Counted from the stretch's first letter, positions 1-10,502 are shown. The stretch: DNA of 19,878 bases from Stephanodiscus triporus (GCA_036939755.1 JALLAZ010000191.1:1-19878), one strand, 5' to 3'. Numbers and translations are program-made. Notes: generated by a model not told the origin, from the sequence alone.

Positions 1-519
1 CGAGAAGTGAGACAGAAAAGAGACAGAAATTCGCGAGAAAAGCCAGTCATTTTTTGTGCGATGTTCGATGTTCATCTTTTTTTCTTTTTCTCTCCGTGCA
101 CTTGGACAGGCCCTAAGGAGAAATGAGAAAATCCCACAACTGAGGGATATTGCATAGAGTGTAGTGTCATCTTTATTAGATAGGAGTATCAGTTAAAATG
201 TATCCGGCCCAAAGAACTTTCTTGTCGTTTGTTGCGCTTTTACGATACATACCATACCATAGGTATATATTATGCTACACACACACCCTCGCTCACGGGT
301 CGTCTTTTGACGACCTTATCTATCATCTCTAGATACCTAGGTAGATACGATAGATACACGATCTTAATCGTTCCTATGGTATCGTATCGGACTATTTTTT
401 TTTTATTTGATTGCCTGGGTAACCTCCTCACCTCGGCACTCTGTATTTGGACGAACGACGAGACGGAAAACGAACATTAGGTACTCCTGTCTTAGCGCGT
501 CACACAGACGCGCGATTAG
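1..519. other. Intergenic region upstream of the PKG gene
   Basis: I see no supportable gene here. The stretch is AT-rich with T tracts near 70-90 and 392-402, and a cluster of short words built from GATACGATA/TATCGTA between about 240 and 390. It probably holds the promoter and 5' UTR of the downstream kinase gene, whose start codon is at 520. Short open frames at 229-480 and 407-613 have no recognisable similarity and look like chance. Confidence 0.5.
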
Positions 520-3183
520 ATGGGTTGCAATACAAGCAAGAACACCGGAGCCGCTACTAGTGGGAAGCAAACGACCGGTCCGGTGGCGCAGGCGAAGGCT
601 CAGACAGCAGTGAAGGAGACTACCTCAAAGAAAGAAACAACAATGGTGAGCAGTGAAATACCCACAGGAATTAATATCGCCATTGTAGAGCCTGTGCTAT
701 TATCTAGAGAGCCTCCGTGCCTTGAAGAAATAATAATTGCTACCTGCTATCGCATTCGGGGACTTGAGGGGTGGGGTGCAGGTCCAAAAAGGATTTGTGG
801 GACGAAGCGAAGCCGCACGGCACTGAGAGAGTGTAATTCTCGTATTATCATCGCAAACACTCACACCCCCAATCTCCTTCTTTACTATTCGTCGATGATC
901 GAATCATTATTAATCTAACAGGATGCCAAGAAGCCTCAAGATGTCGAATCGCGGGAGCGGGCGATCAATATCCACAGCAGGGCCAAGGCGCAGCGCGCCA
1001 AGAATGTCTTCGCGGAGCCGCTCGACATGACCGAGGACTTTGTCATACCCAACTTCCCCAAGTCGGCAGTGGCGATAAAGTTCATCGACGATTCCCTCGC
1101 GGATAATTTCATCTTCGCCTCCCTCACGAGGGAGGAGCGTCGTCTCCTGATCGATGCCATGAAGGCCGACAGCGTTCCCGCCGGCACGGTCATAATCAAC
1201 CAAGGCGAGGTGGGGGACTACTTCTACGTGGTCGAGGAAGGCAACATCTCCTTCGCGGTCGACGGCAATCACGTGGGGGCGTGCACCAGGGGGGCATCCT
1301 TCGGGGAGCTCGCCCTCCTATACAATTGCCCCCGCGCCGCAACCTGCATCGCCAACACGGACTGTAAACTGTGGAAGGTCGACCAGCGCACCTTCCGTTA
1401 CATGCTCGCGAACAATAACGCGAGTCAGCAGAAGGACGTGCTGGAAGTGTTGAGGAAGGTCCACTTCCTTGCGAATCTCGACGAGGTGACTCTGCTCAAG
1501 ATCGCCGACGCCCTCACGACCGTCAGCTTCCAGGCGGGGGAACGCATCATCAACAAGGGGGATGTGGGGGAGGTATTCTACATTCTGAAGGAGGGGAGTG
1601 TGAAGGTCCACGACATCGGATTCGGAGATTCTCAGTACGTCGACCAGGTCCTGGGTCCCGGGGATTTCTTCGGCGAAAGGGCCCTCCTCACCGGCGAGCC
1701 GCGCGTCGCCAACATCACCTCCGAGACGGCCAGCGTCACCCTCTGCCTTTCGAGGGAGACATTCGAAAAGACCTTGGGACCTCTTCAAGATCTTATCGAC
1801 CACGCGATGAAGAAGCGTGTCCTGATGGGCGTGCCCATCTTCGCGAATTCGCTCTTCCAGCCGTACGAGATGTCGAGGTTGACGGACTTGTTGGCAGAGG
1901 TGACCTTCCATCAGGGGGAGGTATTGGCCGAGTTGGGACAGTCAGCAAGGCAGAATCTCTACATCATTCGGGAGGGAAAGATCACTGTCGCAAACGACAA
2001 TGGCATAATAAGCACTTTGGGTGCGGGGGATTACTTTGGGGATAAGTCGATCCAGGCCGACAACGCGGCGATCAGTCCACAAACAATTACCGCCGTGGAG
2101 AAGACGATATGTGGCGTGCTTACGAAGAGCGCGATCGAGAGTGTAATCGGTCACATTTCCCGACTCGGAAAGGTAGCCCCCATCGTGGCCTCGAAAATCG
2201 ATCGGTCCATCGATTTTAAGGATCTCGTGAAATTCCGCATATTGGGCGTGGGAACGTTCGGTAAGGTGTGGCTCGCTAGTCACAAGAAGTCCGGCAAGGT
2301 TTACGCGCTCAAAATGCTGAACAAGCGGGACATCATTGGACATCACCAGGTGGAGGGGGTGATCAGGGAGAAGAACATCATGACGTCCATCGACCACCCG
2401 TTCGTCATTACCTTGGTATGCACATTCCAGGACGATAAGCACCTCTACATGCTTCTCGAGCTAGTACAGGGGGGTGAGCTCTTCTCGGTCATTCACACCG
2501 AGACGCGCGACGGAATCCCCAACGCGAACTCGCGTTTCTATGCCGCCTGTATCCTCGAGTCGCTGGCCCATCTGCACCACAGGCATATCACCTACCGTGA
2601 TTTGAAACCCGAGAACATTTTGATTGACTCCCTTGGGTATGCCATCCTCGTCGATTTGGGATTCGCTAAGATCGTCATGGACAAGACGTACACCCTCTGT
2701 GGTACGCCGGAATACCTCGCGCCAGAAATTATCCTGTCCAAGGGTCACGATAAGGGTGTTGATTACTGGGCCTTCGGGGTCCTGATCTACGAAATGCTCG
2801 TTGGACGCTCACCCTTCTACTCCTACGGGACGGACCAGGTCAGCCTCTTCAAGCGTATTGTGCAGGTCAAGTATTCCTTCCCACCCGGTGGGGTGGTGAA
2901 TGAGATTGCCCAGGATCTTATCCAGCGCCTCATCGTCCGCCGGCAGTCGAATCGCTTTGGTTGTCTGGCGCGGGCGGACATGGACATTCGTGACCATGCC
3001 TGGTTCAGCGTGATCACAACGGAGAAGTTGCTCCAAAAGCAGATCCCGGCGCCGTGGGTGCCGAAGATTAAGGATCCGCTTGATGCTTCGCACTTCGATT
3101 CATACAAGCACGTTGAGAATGAGGTGCCTCAGAACAAGCCGGCGCTTACCTCTGGTCAGCAGGATTTATTCAAGGACTTCTAA
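520..3183 (+). CDS. cGMP-dependent protein kinase (PKG), three cNMP-binding domains plus AGC kinase
   Basis: Two exons, 520-645 and 922-3183, joined by a 276-bp GT-AG intron in phase 0, give 795 residues. The protein starts MGCNTSK, a classic myristoylation plus palmitoylation signal, so membrane anchoring is likely. Residues about 43-77 are basic and could hold the autoinhibitory segment. Three cyclic-nucleotide domains follow (about 105-205, 225-330, 345-450). The first two keep the phosphate-binding cassette (FGELALLYNCPRAAT; FGERALLTGEPRVAN). The first ends in Thr, as in cGMP-selective sites. The third (FGDKSIQADNAA) lacks the key Glu and Arg. The kinase domain (about 478-740) has the loop GVGTFGKV, Lys506, YRDLKPEN with Asp602, CGTPEYLAPE and an AGC tail with FDSY. 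Its DFG is DLG (620-622). The order resembles alveolate and algal PKGs rather than animal ones, which have two cyclic-nucleotide domains. It would phosphorylate Ser/Thr targets in response to cGMP. Confidence 0.93.
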
Positions 3184-3524
3184 CATTTTTATTGTTGGTT
3201 ACATGTGAGTTATCAAATAGAGTAGTGCGCAGTCGCCAAGTCTGAGTGCTTTACCGCTTGGCTATGAGAGATCGCTATTTCATGCACAGGCAGTTTAGTT
3301 TCAGTCATTGTCTATTGCAAGTAGTCTCGGCACACGGATATATAGCATAAATATCTTTAACACTCTTCGCTGGTACGATAATCGATTAGATTCGTACTAT
3401 GAACACCTAGAAAAAATAGTGCTAGATATGGCACTCTCACTACTTTACCAAATTGCCCGTCCCCTGCGCTATACGATATTCTGCGCAAGAGAATACGGTG
3501 CAGGTGGTCCAAGTGAATGAGTTA
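3184..3524. other. Intergenic region between convergent PKG and DPH3
   Basis: This 341-bp AT-rich stretch lies between the 3' ends of two converging genes and should contain both 3' UTRs. No gene is supported. The complement of 3231-3268 resembles a tRNA D-arm, but no T-arm follows. Confidence 0.5.
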
Positions 3525-3896
3525 TCAACAGACCGAGAGGCTCTTCCTGGCGACGACGGCAAGTCCATCGTCGATTTCCTCGTTCTCCTTCTCGCTCTTT
3601 TTCTCTTCGCCATCTTCCTCTCCCCCCCCCTTCTCTTTTAAGTCGTCATCTTCCTCCACGCTGCCATCGTCGTCTTGGTCATCGTCGTCGTCATGTCGAA
3701 GCGGTGGCAAATCCTCTTCGTCGTAAATGATTTCTATCCGAAGGGTACAACTCGGACACGTGGCGATATCCTCCCCGTCCCACAGTGCCTCCAGCGAGAT
3801 GGAGAACTTGTCCCCGCAGGGACAGGGGTATGTGTATATCTGCGTCTTGGGATCGTAATCAAGATCCTCGAATTCCACCTCCTCGTAGATGGACAT
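3525..3896 (-). CDS. DPH3: Diphthamide biosynthesis protein 3 (CSL-type zinc finger)
   Basis: The single-exon product has 123 residues. It opens with MSIYEEVEFEDLDYD, the typical DPH3 start, followed by YPCPCGDKF and CPSCTLRIEIIYDEEDL. The four zinc/iron ligands are C25, C27, C47 and C50, the CSL zinc-finger pattern. In the known family, DPH3 is the electron donor to the DPH1-DPH2 iron-sulfur enzyme in the first step of diphthamide synthesis on eEF2, and it also takes part in Elongator-dependent tRNA modification. Family members are usually about 80-90 residues. This one has about 35 extra C-terminal residues, dominated by Asp, Glu and Lys and encoded by a triplet-rich tract near 3560-3700. 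The start is the only sensible Met. The gene runs divergently from eIF5A and converges on PKG. Confidence 0.93.
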   Translation of the reverse strand: MSIYEEVEFEDLDYDPKTQIYTYPCPCGDKFSISLEALWDGEDIATCPSCTLRIEIIYDEEDLPPLRHDDDDDQDDDGSVEEDDDLKEKGGGEEDGEEKKSEKENEEIDDGLAVVARKSLSVC

Positions 3897-4269
3897 GAAT
3901 GCTATATCTGCTCTTTTTTCGAGATCCTATGTTAGCCAGAGAGATTGATATTCCCAGAGGAGGTTCAATGAAAAGTCTCAAGTCTCAACTATCGCAGCTG
4001 GGCTGGTGCTCTTTCTGATAAAATGGTGGTGCACGGCTTTCGATTGGTCTGATTAGTTCCATTTCGCCAGACCATGAACCATACCATGATGTTCTGTCGG
4101 GCTCAGCTCCATCCATGCCTTCGGGGAAAAGAACGACTTCCCCAGTCTCGTCTGTCCATCGACTGTGTTTTTTTCCCTTTTGCTCCCGCCTCCAAACCGT
4201 CCACTCCTCTCTATCCCCCCCGCCCCGCCCGTCGTGTACCTACGACCTGCCACTCCACCACAGCCAACC
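3897..4269. promoter_or_regulatory. Shared 373-bp promoter region of DPH3 (-) and eIF5A (+)
   Basis: The two start codons point away from each other across this space, so both promoters and 5' UTRs must fit here. The eIF5A side (about 4165-4269) is strongly pyrimidine-rich on the plus strand, with runs of C and CT just upstream of the ATG. I cannot point to a specific TATA box or factor site. Confidence 0.6.
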
Positions 4270-4976
4270 ATGTCCGATACCGAGTATGCCATCGAGAGCG
4301 CCGACGCAGGTGCGTCCGCGACCATCCCCATGGAAGCCGGCCAGATCAAGAAGGGAGGGTGAGTTTTGATATTCGTGGGGGGGCGGGGGCGGGATGAGCA
4401 GCAGGGTTTTCCCCGAAGCACGTTGATTCGCGGGCTTCAAATTGTGGACTTTTCAGTTTGGTTCGATTTTCGTCCCGCTGTCGCGCTTATATTGTCTCTT
4501 GACAAATGCATCATTAACCGCAACTTGTTTCTTGTCCGCGCTCCTTGTTCCATTTTTGTTTCGCTTCCTTGACGACAACGACAACGAACAGCTTCATCAT
4601 GATCAAGGGCAAGCCCTGCAAGGTCTTGAGCATCTCCGTGTCCAAGACCGGGAAGCATGGGCACGCCAAGTGCAACTTCACCGCCACCGACATCTTCACC
4701 GGCAAGAAGCTCGAGGACATGGTCCCTTCCTCCCACGGCACCACCGTCCCCATCGTCAACCGCACCGAGTGGGACATCATGGACATCGGGGAAGACGGGG
4801 AGGTCACCCTCATGGACGAAAGTGGCAACGAGAAGACCGACATCAACCTCCCCTCGTACCCCGAGACCATGGCCCAGGAGATCCGTGACGCTTGGGACGG
4901 CGGCGAGAATCAGGTCAGCGTCACCGTCCAGTCCGCCGTGGGCATTGAGCAGATCGTCGCCTTCAAGAAGGGTTAG
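4270..4976 (+). CDS. eIF5A: Translation factor eIF5A (hypusine-containing)
   Basis: Exons 4270-4358 and 4592-4976, with a 233-bp GT-AG intron in phase 2, give 157 residues, the normal length for the family. The intron falls inside the Gly30 codon of KKGGFIMIKGKPC. The hypusination loop SKTGKHGHAKC is intact, with Lys51 the residue converted to hypusine by deoxyhypusine synthase and hydroxylase. The N-terminal SH3-like barrel is followed by the C-terminal OB-fold domain, starting around residue 85 and ending VAFKKG. The known role is to relieve ribosome stalling (for example at polyproline) and to help termination, in the cytoplasm. Codon use is strongly C-ending, as expected for a highly expressed gene. 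The start is chosen because MSDTEYAIES matches the family N-terminus and follows a pyrimidine-rich leader. Confidence 0.97.
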
Positions 4977-5883
4977 AGGAAGAAGAGGGAGAACATGAAT
5001 AATCGACATTTTAATGTCTTCCCAAATATGAAAATGATTGGCTTTTATCGAAGGGATCTTCGAGCATTCTTCGAGTATTGCCTACTACACACATATAAAA
5101 TGTGCATAAAATGATGCGGTTGTTGGAACATGGGGGGGAGATAATTGTTGGACTGTGCTGTTTTCATTCGGGGATGGTGTTGCTAGCAAGCGCCCCCCTG
5201 ACGATGTATGCACTGTTCAAGAATTTTAGTAATGGATGTTGGGAATGGTGATTAAGGGGGTTTGGGAGTTTTATTTGGCTGTCTGTCTCGAGGCTACGGA
5301 TTGTTTTCGCTATATTGTTGTAACTAACTCGTAGTAAACTCACCAAGGTGTCAAAAGTATTCTAGTCATCGTATGAAAGTCAAATGGTGGACTGCTGTTG
5401 CCAATTGTACTGCCACCAATGCAACGGGAAAGAAGGATGATTTTCACTATGAACTACTAAGCGTCTGCGGTATCAATGTATTTAGGCTCTACTCCTATTC
5501 ATCGCAGGACCTGTCTCTTTTAGACAAACTACACGACGTTGCTCATCACGAATAGCTTCTGATAAATCCTTGAACATACCGTGCCAAGGAAAACTACCGC
5601 AGGTGGAAAGGGTGAAGTCAATATCATCTTTAACGAGGATATGGGTATCTTGATAGATCGGAAGGGTGGTTGTGATGCTTTTTACGGGGCAGATAGGGTC
5701 TGTGGCATTCTTAGTGAAGAATAAGCTTAAAATGGGTTCCACGAGGATATGCAGTGATTGCTTTGCTGTATGAGGGTGTACATGGCGTCGGTACACCAGT
5801 CTCGGCTTCAAGTGCTCCTATTGAAAAAAGGCTCTGTTTACCTTTACTCCTATCTTGGCTTAAACCGTGCCGATTATTTCGCA
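4977..5883. other. 907-bp AT-rich interval with no confident gene
   Basis: This lies between the stop codons of eIF5A (+) and the AAA+ gene (-), so it includes two 3' UTRs. Two short frames are worth noting. A minus-strand frame at 5482-5811 (109 codons) contains a protein-like stretch around KDDIDFTLSTCGSFPW and MFKDLSEAIRDEQRR. A plus-strand frame lies at 5373-5555. Neither matches a family I know, and neither has a convincing start or splice context. The minus-strand frame could be a small gene, a pseudogene remnant or 3' UTR. Confidence 0.4.
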
Positions 5884-8068
5884 TCAGGCAAGAAATGACC
5901 GCCACTCCGCGTCGCAGCTCTCCGAGCCGTTAGTAGTGTCGCACCAGTTAGTCGTCTCCTTTCTGAATTCGTCTACACCAATCTTTAACGTGGAGCCTGG
6001 TCGTGATATGCCCACTATCGACATACTCTGGATTGCTTCCAATAAGGCGTTTCGGTCCAAGGCATGAGCGCCATGAGTGGAAAATGCAAATGAGGCAGCA
6101 GCAACGCCCGTCTTCTCATTTTCATTAATTTCAGCATGCCTGCCATTGCCATCAAATAGATCTGAGTACTCAACATGGTCAGAGCCTACGAAAAATCTGA
6201 TGGCGGCAAGCGATACATCGAGGCGCTTCCAGAGAACCCCTTGGTATTTTAGATTCAAGGATTGGACTCTGCTGTGCAACATGGACGAAAGGTCTTCTTG
6301 TTGAAATGGCAGAACAGGCGCAATCGTCGTGTGCTGAATATCAAATCAACCAATAAATACAAAACATCTTTTAGTGACTGATTGAATGTAACATATTCAG
6401 CAGAAAATCGTTGTCACTCACACTTGTGAGCTTGGACAAATGATCCAAATGAGAATCCTCTAATTCCCACGAGATTGATTTTATTAGTGACTCTCTGCTC
6501 AGTCGATTCGACCTACCATTTTGTTTTATGACCTGAAAGATGCTTTTCGTTCCCCACTGCCTCGATGTCATAAGAAACACAGTTCCATTACAAGATGCCT
6601 CGATGAGATTATCGGGTGTTTGATACGATAGCGAGTGGTGTTTCCCACTGAGTACGTGTGCAATATCCGTTACGACTGACACGGGCATTGATTCGATGTG
6701 ATGGATGATGATTACTGATCCAAGTCCCTCCCGTCTGTGAATGTGATTGACGATCAACTCTTTCATAGACAGCGCCCTCTCAATATCTCCAGCTGCAGCA
6801 AGTACTTCCAAAACGCCGCGACTCAATGTAGCATCCGAGCAATGTCCCGCGAGCAAATAATGTGCTAATCGACGAGCAACATGCATTTTACCAACTCCTT
6901 CAGGTCCAACCAACAGAAATCCAATGGCAGGCGGTAGAATCAGCTGAGACATTGTAGCCTCATCTATGAAGCCATGTCCAGAACTTGCTGATGCGATATC
7001 CCTTTCTGCACACAAAAGTCCCCATGTATCTATTCGTTCAGAAATGATTTTCAGGGCCAAATTTTGAGGTGGCAGCGATGTCCCAATCATTTGGCGCAGG
7101 TAATCTTCCGTGGTAAAACTACCGACCACATTGCTTTCAGATGTACATGTATCATCGCGACGAGTTGTGATGCATCGATCTGAACGATTATCTGGAGCGG
7201 CATGCATGCAGATGGGACGCTCCGAGTTGATGTAATGGTCATTGTGATTTTGCATGTCTGTCATTACGTGTGAATTGCCCTCGTCCATCTTTATTGATTG
7301 CTTCATATGGTGCCAAAACGAAGCTATAATCGAAATCAGTTCCTTAATCTTTGGGTATGTACGCAACAAATTTTCATCCCTAGCATTGTCACTACGCCAA
7401 AAATCAAAGCAGACATCTTTAAGCTCGTCCCACGCATATCGAAATGAATATGAAAGTGCATACCATGCAACAGATGAAACATATGTCATTGCATGATACA
7501 TCAGACAAATTAGATGTCGAGAATAGCTTGCCCATGTTTCATGATGTGTGACGCCAATCATACCCGACGCATTACCGTGAATGGATTGGTCCGGTAAATG
7601 TCTGTCTTCGTAATATTCTGTGGTCGTATCAATCGTATAATCAGTTGACAACTTAGACGTCTCAAATAGAAATTGATTCAATACAGGAGGAGGAGGCGGA
7701 GCATAACGCTTCAACACCATTGAAATGATTGCCATGACTATGATTGCAATTGTCCTCCTAGCTGCGACAGAACGTTTCGTTTCCAGCATGAAATTTTGTT
7801 GCTGCTCCAGTAGGTAATGATTTCTTTCATCTCTCTGATCATTATGTGTCGCCGTGTTATACCAAGTCAAACTTTGCCTCTGGCTGCCATGATAATCTTC
7901 GATGTCGTCGTCATCGTTGTCATCGTCGTCATCACGCCGACCCATCCTGGTGACATTCGAGACCACCACGTAATTCCCTTCGGCATCATCTGGAATGACG
8001 TTCCAGTCCATAGGAATAGTTTCCTGTTCGTCGTCATCGTCGACTTGAGGGGCGTGATATCGACCCAT
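5884..8068 (-). CDS. Membrane-anchored torsin/ClpB-like AAA+ protein with degenerate ATPase motifs
   Basis: Exons 8068-6422 and 6333-5884, with an 88-bp GT-AG intron in phase 0, give 698 residues. Residues 1-100 are polar and acidic (Asp runs at 10-13, 46-55). A short hydrophobic stretch (106-119, TIAIIVMAIISMVL) flanked by Arg and Lys looks like a signal anchor, and another hydrophobic region spans 185-215. The AAA+ domain starts near 320. Walker A is GPEGVGKM (388-395). The Walker B position reads VIIIHHIESMP (452-462), with His-His where the acidic pair should be. The sensor-1 region is NGTVFLMTSRQWG. The second exon supplies APVLPFQQEDLSS and a C-terminal FSTHGAHALDRNALLEAI segment, as in the torsin/ClpB C-domain. 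Lumenal ER or nuclear-envelope location is inferred from torsins. ATP may be bound but is unlikely to be hydrolysed normally. It is divergent from the SANT-PHD gene. Confidence 0.75.
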
Positions 8069-8433
8069 CGTGTGGGAAACATGAAGTTAATGCGTGTTTC
8101 GCACCACTACGATCGATCAAGAGTAGTGTATCGTACCTTACGATTACCGTATCGTACTACCTATGTCCTCTATCTACGTTCTCTCTAAAATAGTACTTTC
8201 GAGATACTAATTAGATAGTTAATAATATTATGGTACATACGATACGATAAGTACATACCATACTCCTTTCGAAGACCCGACCCCGCCCGCCCGGCGGCCC
8301 GCCATCCCTCACCAGAAAAAGTTTGGAGTTATCGACAGAGAGGGTATCGTAGATTTTAGATTGTAGTACACTAAGAGAGTAGAGTAGAGTAGAGGAGTGG
8401 AAAACAAAACAGGGAAGACAAAGGAGGGATGTC
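8069..8433. promoter_or_regulatory. Bidirectional promoter region with TATCGTA repeat cluster
   Basis: This 365-bp space separates the divergent starts of the AAA+ gene (8068, -) and the SANT-PHD gene (8434, +). Positions about 8128-8160 carry GTATCGTAC twice around TTACGAT, and 8233-8258 carry ACGATACGATA with GTACATAC flanks. A GC-rich block follows at 8280-8310. No known factor site can be named. Confidence 0.5.
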
Positions 8434-10279
8434 ATGTTCGACGAAGAAGAGACGAAATTGAGTGGGGAGGAGGAGAAGCGCATCAAGAGAAAGTCCCTCG
8501 AGGCGTCGGTCACTTTAGGGTTAGGATATGGACAAAAAAAAAAGCAACACGTCAAGGCTTTTTTCAGCGCTTGTTGGCCCGTATTACAGGGCGCAGGGTG
8601 GACGCTGGTGAGTGAATTCGTCAGGGTGTGGCTTGGGTCACGGCTTGTTTGGATTTAGATATGCCTTCAAGATTGACTTCACATCGCAAGATATATATAA
8701 GGGAATTGAGTCACAAGTCTTGGTTCATGCATTCTTGCTAAAATCAACAACTCGCCTGATCCGCTACGCTGTTCTATCACCTATTCGCTGCTCTCTTCTA
8801 CACTTAAGGTGAAGGGAGAGGGAAAAGACGAAGGCTTAACATATTTTTTGCCGCCCGGAGTAACGATGGGCCACGAAGGTGAAGAACAAGAATTTACGCC
8901 ACAGACACCGACAAAGGAGAATACATCTCCACCTATCGAGGATGAGACTTGGATATGCACCTCCTGTGGACATACCAACGGCACTGCAAAATCTCGATGC
9001 ACTGGAACTTTTGGTGAAGGCCAGCGTTGCATGGCATGGCGAGGCGGCAAGCGTCTTCGCAGGCCTTATTTTAGCAAAGTGCGCGACGTGATTGAGAGGA
9101 TACTCGAGAAGAACAATGAAGCGGAAGCCATTGCTGCCGATGCTTACACAGAGCTGGTTCCATATGTAGCCGACATATTCGGAGAGCAAAAAGACAAAAA
9201 AGATCCGAAGGACAGTAAACGCGTACCATACTCACCTTCCAGCCAGACTCGACAAAATAATGATCTTTGCGCATGGAAGCACGAGAGGACTCATTACAAC
9301 AATTCATCAAGTCGCGTCGGGCCTGAGTTTCAAGTTGATAGTCTCCCCGAGGCGGGATCATATACGAATCCTACAAGTAATGCCGATGCCGAAGACGGAG
9401 GCGCCCTGTGAGTTTTTTATGTGCATTCATTGAATCCCAACATTCACATATCATGTTTGCTTAAGTAACATTAATTATCGCTCGACTCATCGATTGTCTA
9501 ATTCCACCGAATCAAGATATGACAGGGTTTGGGACCCGGAACTAGCAGAAAAGTTGGGTAAACTCTCCTTTGTTCACACTAGAGTCCAATCTAACAAAAG
9601 AGAAGCTGCGTACGAATTGTTTCATTCCCGTGGCTACCGTCTTCCAGGGTTCTACCATGATGTTAATGGCCTTAGTCCAGGTGATTGCTCTGATTGGACT
9701 AAGGAAGACTGCAACCGTTTTCGAGCCGCGGTGTTTGAGCACCATGAAAATATGGTAGAGATATCCAAGGCGATGGGTAAGCCCATCAATCAATGCATCA
9801 CCTACTATCTTGTGAGGTTCAAGCGCACAAAGAGCTACAAGTCGTTGAAGAGGAGCATGAAGCGCAAGGCGAACATGAGTGGAGGTATTACAGGCGGTAC
9901 TTTAGTATGCAATGAGTGCAGTAAAGGAGGTATGCTCATAGCATGCGACACATGTGAAGGACATTACCATTTATCTTGCGCCTTGCCGCCGCTGGAAAGC
10001 ATTCCTGACGGGACATGGATATGTGGCAATTGTCGGAGGGAGACGCGGTCCATGCTGTCCTCGCAAGATGAAATGAGTTGCGGTACTGATCAGCCTCAAG
10101 GGTCGGCAGATGTTTCTTTGAATGGTGAGGTCGACTTTGAAGAAAAAGAAACAGGTACTGCCGACATGGATGGAGAAGCGTTAACTCGAGATGACAACGT
10201 TGATGCAGGAAAAATTGCATTAGAAGAAGCAGAGGATACCCGCAAGCGCAAATTTGATTCGGGAGACGAATGGGGTTAG
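8434..10279 (+). CDS. Nuclear zinc-finger / SANT / PHD-finger chromatin protein
   Basis: Three exons, 8434-8607, 8809-9407 and 9517-10279, with GT-AG introns of 201 and 109 bp, give 511 residues in one frame. The first junction joins GAGWTL to VKGEGKDEGLTYFLPPGV, which reads as one small domain (about 40-80). Residues 106-140 hold a WICTSCGHTNG...RCMAWRGGKR zinc finger of RanBP2-like type (C108, C111, C122, C132). Residues 318-370 are a SANT/Myb-like domain (DWTKEDCNRFRAAV to RFKRTKSYKSLKR), closest in style to ELM2-SANT proteins such as MIER. Residues 388-431 are a C4HC3 PHD finger (CNECSKGGMLIACDTCEGHYH to WICGNC). The tail is acidic and ends in a basic KRKF segment. PHD fingers usually read histone H3 tails, and ELM2-SANT proteins recruit deacetylases. 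Whether an ELM2 motif precedes the SANT domain here is unclear. The third-exon acceptor at 9516 is inferred from frame. Confidence 0.85.
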
Positions 10280-10502
10280 GTGAAGGCTGCAGTGCGCACC
10301 AGCTTTAAGGAGTCTAACGATAGAAGAAATCATACAAGCAGTTTGATTTGAATTTACTATAAACTGACACGATTGCATCGAATCGTCTCCATGCACGGTC
10401 CTCTTCGTGACGGACTCCAACGGGAAGCTCCTAGCCTTCCAATGGTTCAAAAACGCGAAAGGCACCCTCCACCGCCCCTGACCGTATGGAAATTCGAGGA
10501 AG
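10280..10502. other. Short spacer between convergent SANT-PHD and GST-like genes
   Basis: This 223-bp space between two stop codons should contain both 3' UTRs. No gene or repeat is visible. Confidence 0.5.

Noticed and set aside
1318..3107. Minus-strand open frames opposite PKG
   Set aside because: They are antisense shadows of a strongly codon-biased coding exon with no domain content.
3231..3275. tRNA-like D-arm on the minus strand (ATAGCCAAGCGGTAAAGCAC)
   Set aside because: The D-arm wording is good, but the following bases do not form an anticodon stem, and there is no GTTCGA T-loop or matching acceptor stem within tRNA distance.
3517..3726. Ser-rich plus-strand frame opposite DPH3
   Set aside because: It is a shadow of the acidic DPH3 tail; the composition is only Ser/Pro/Phe from a pyrimidine tract.
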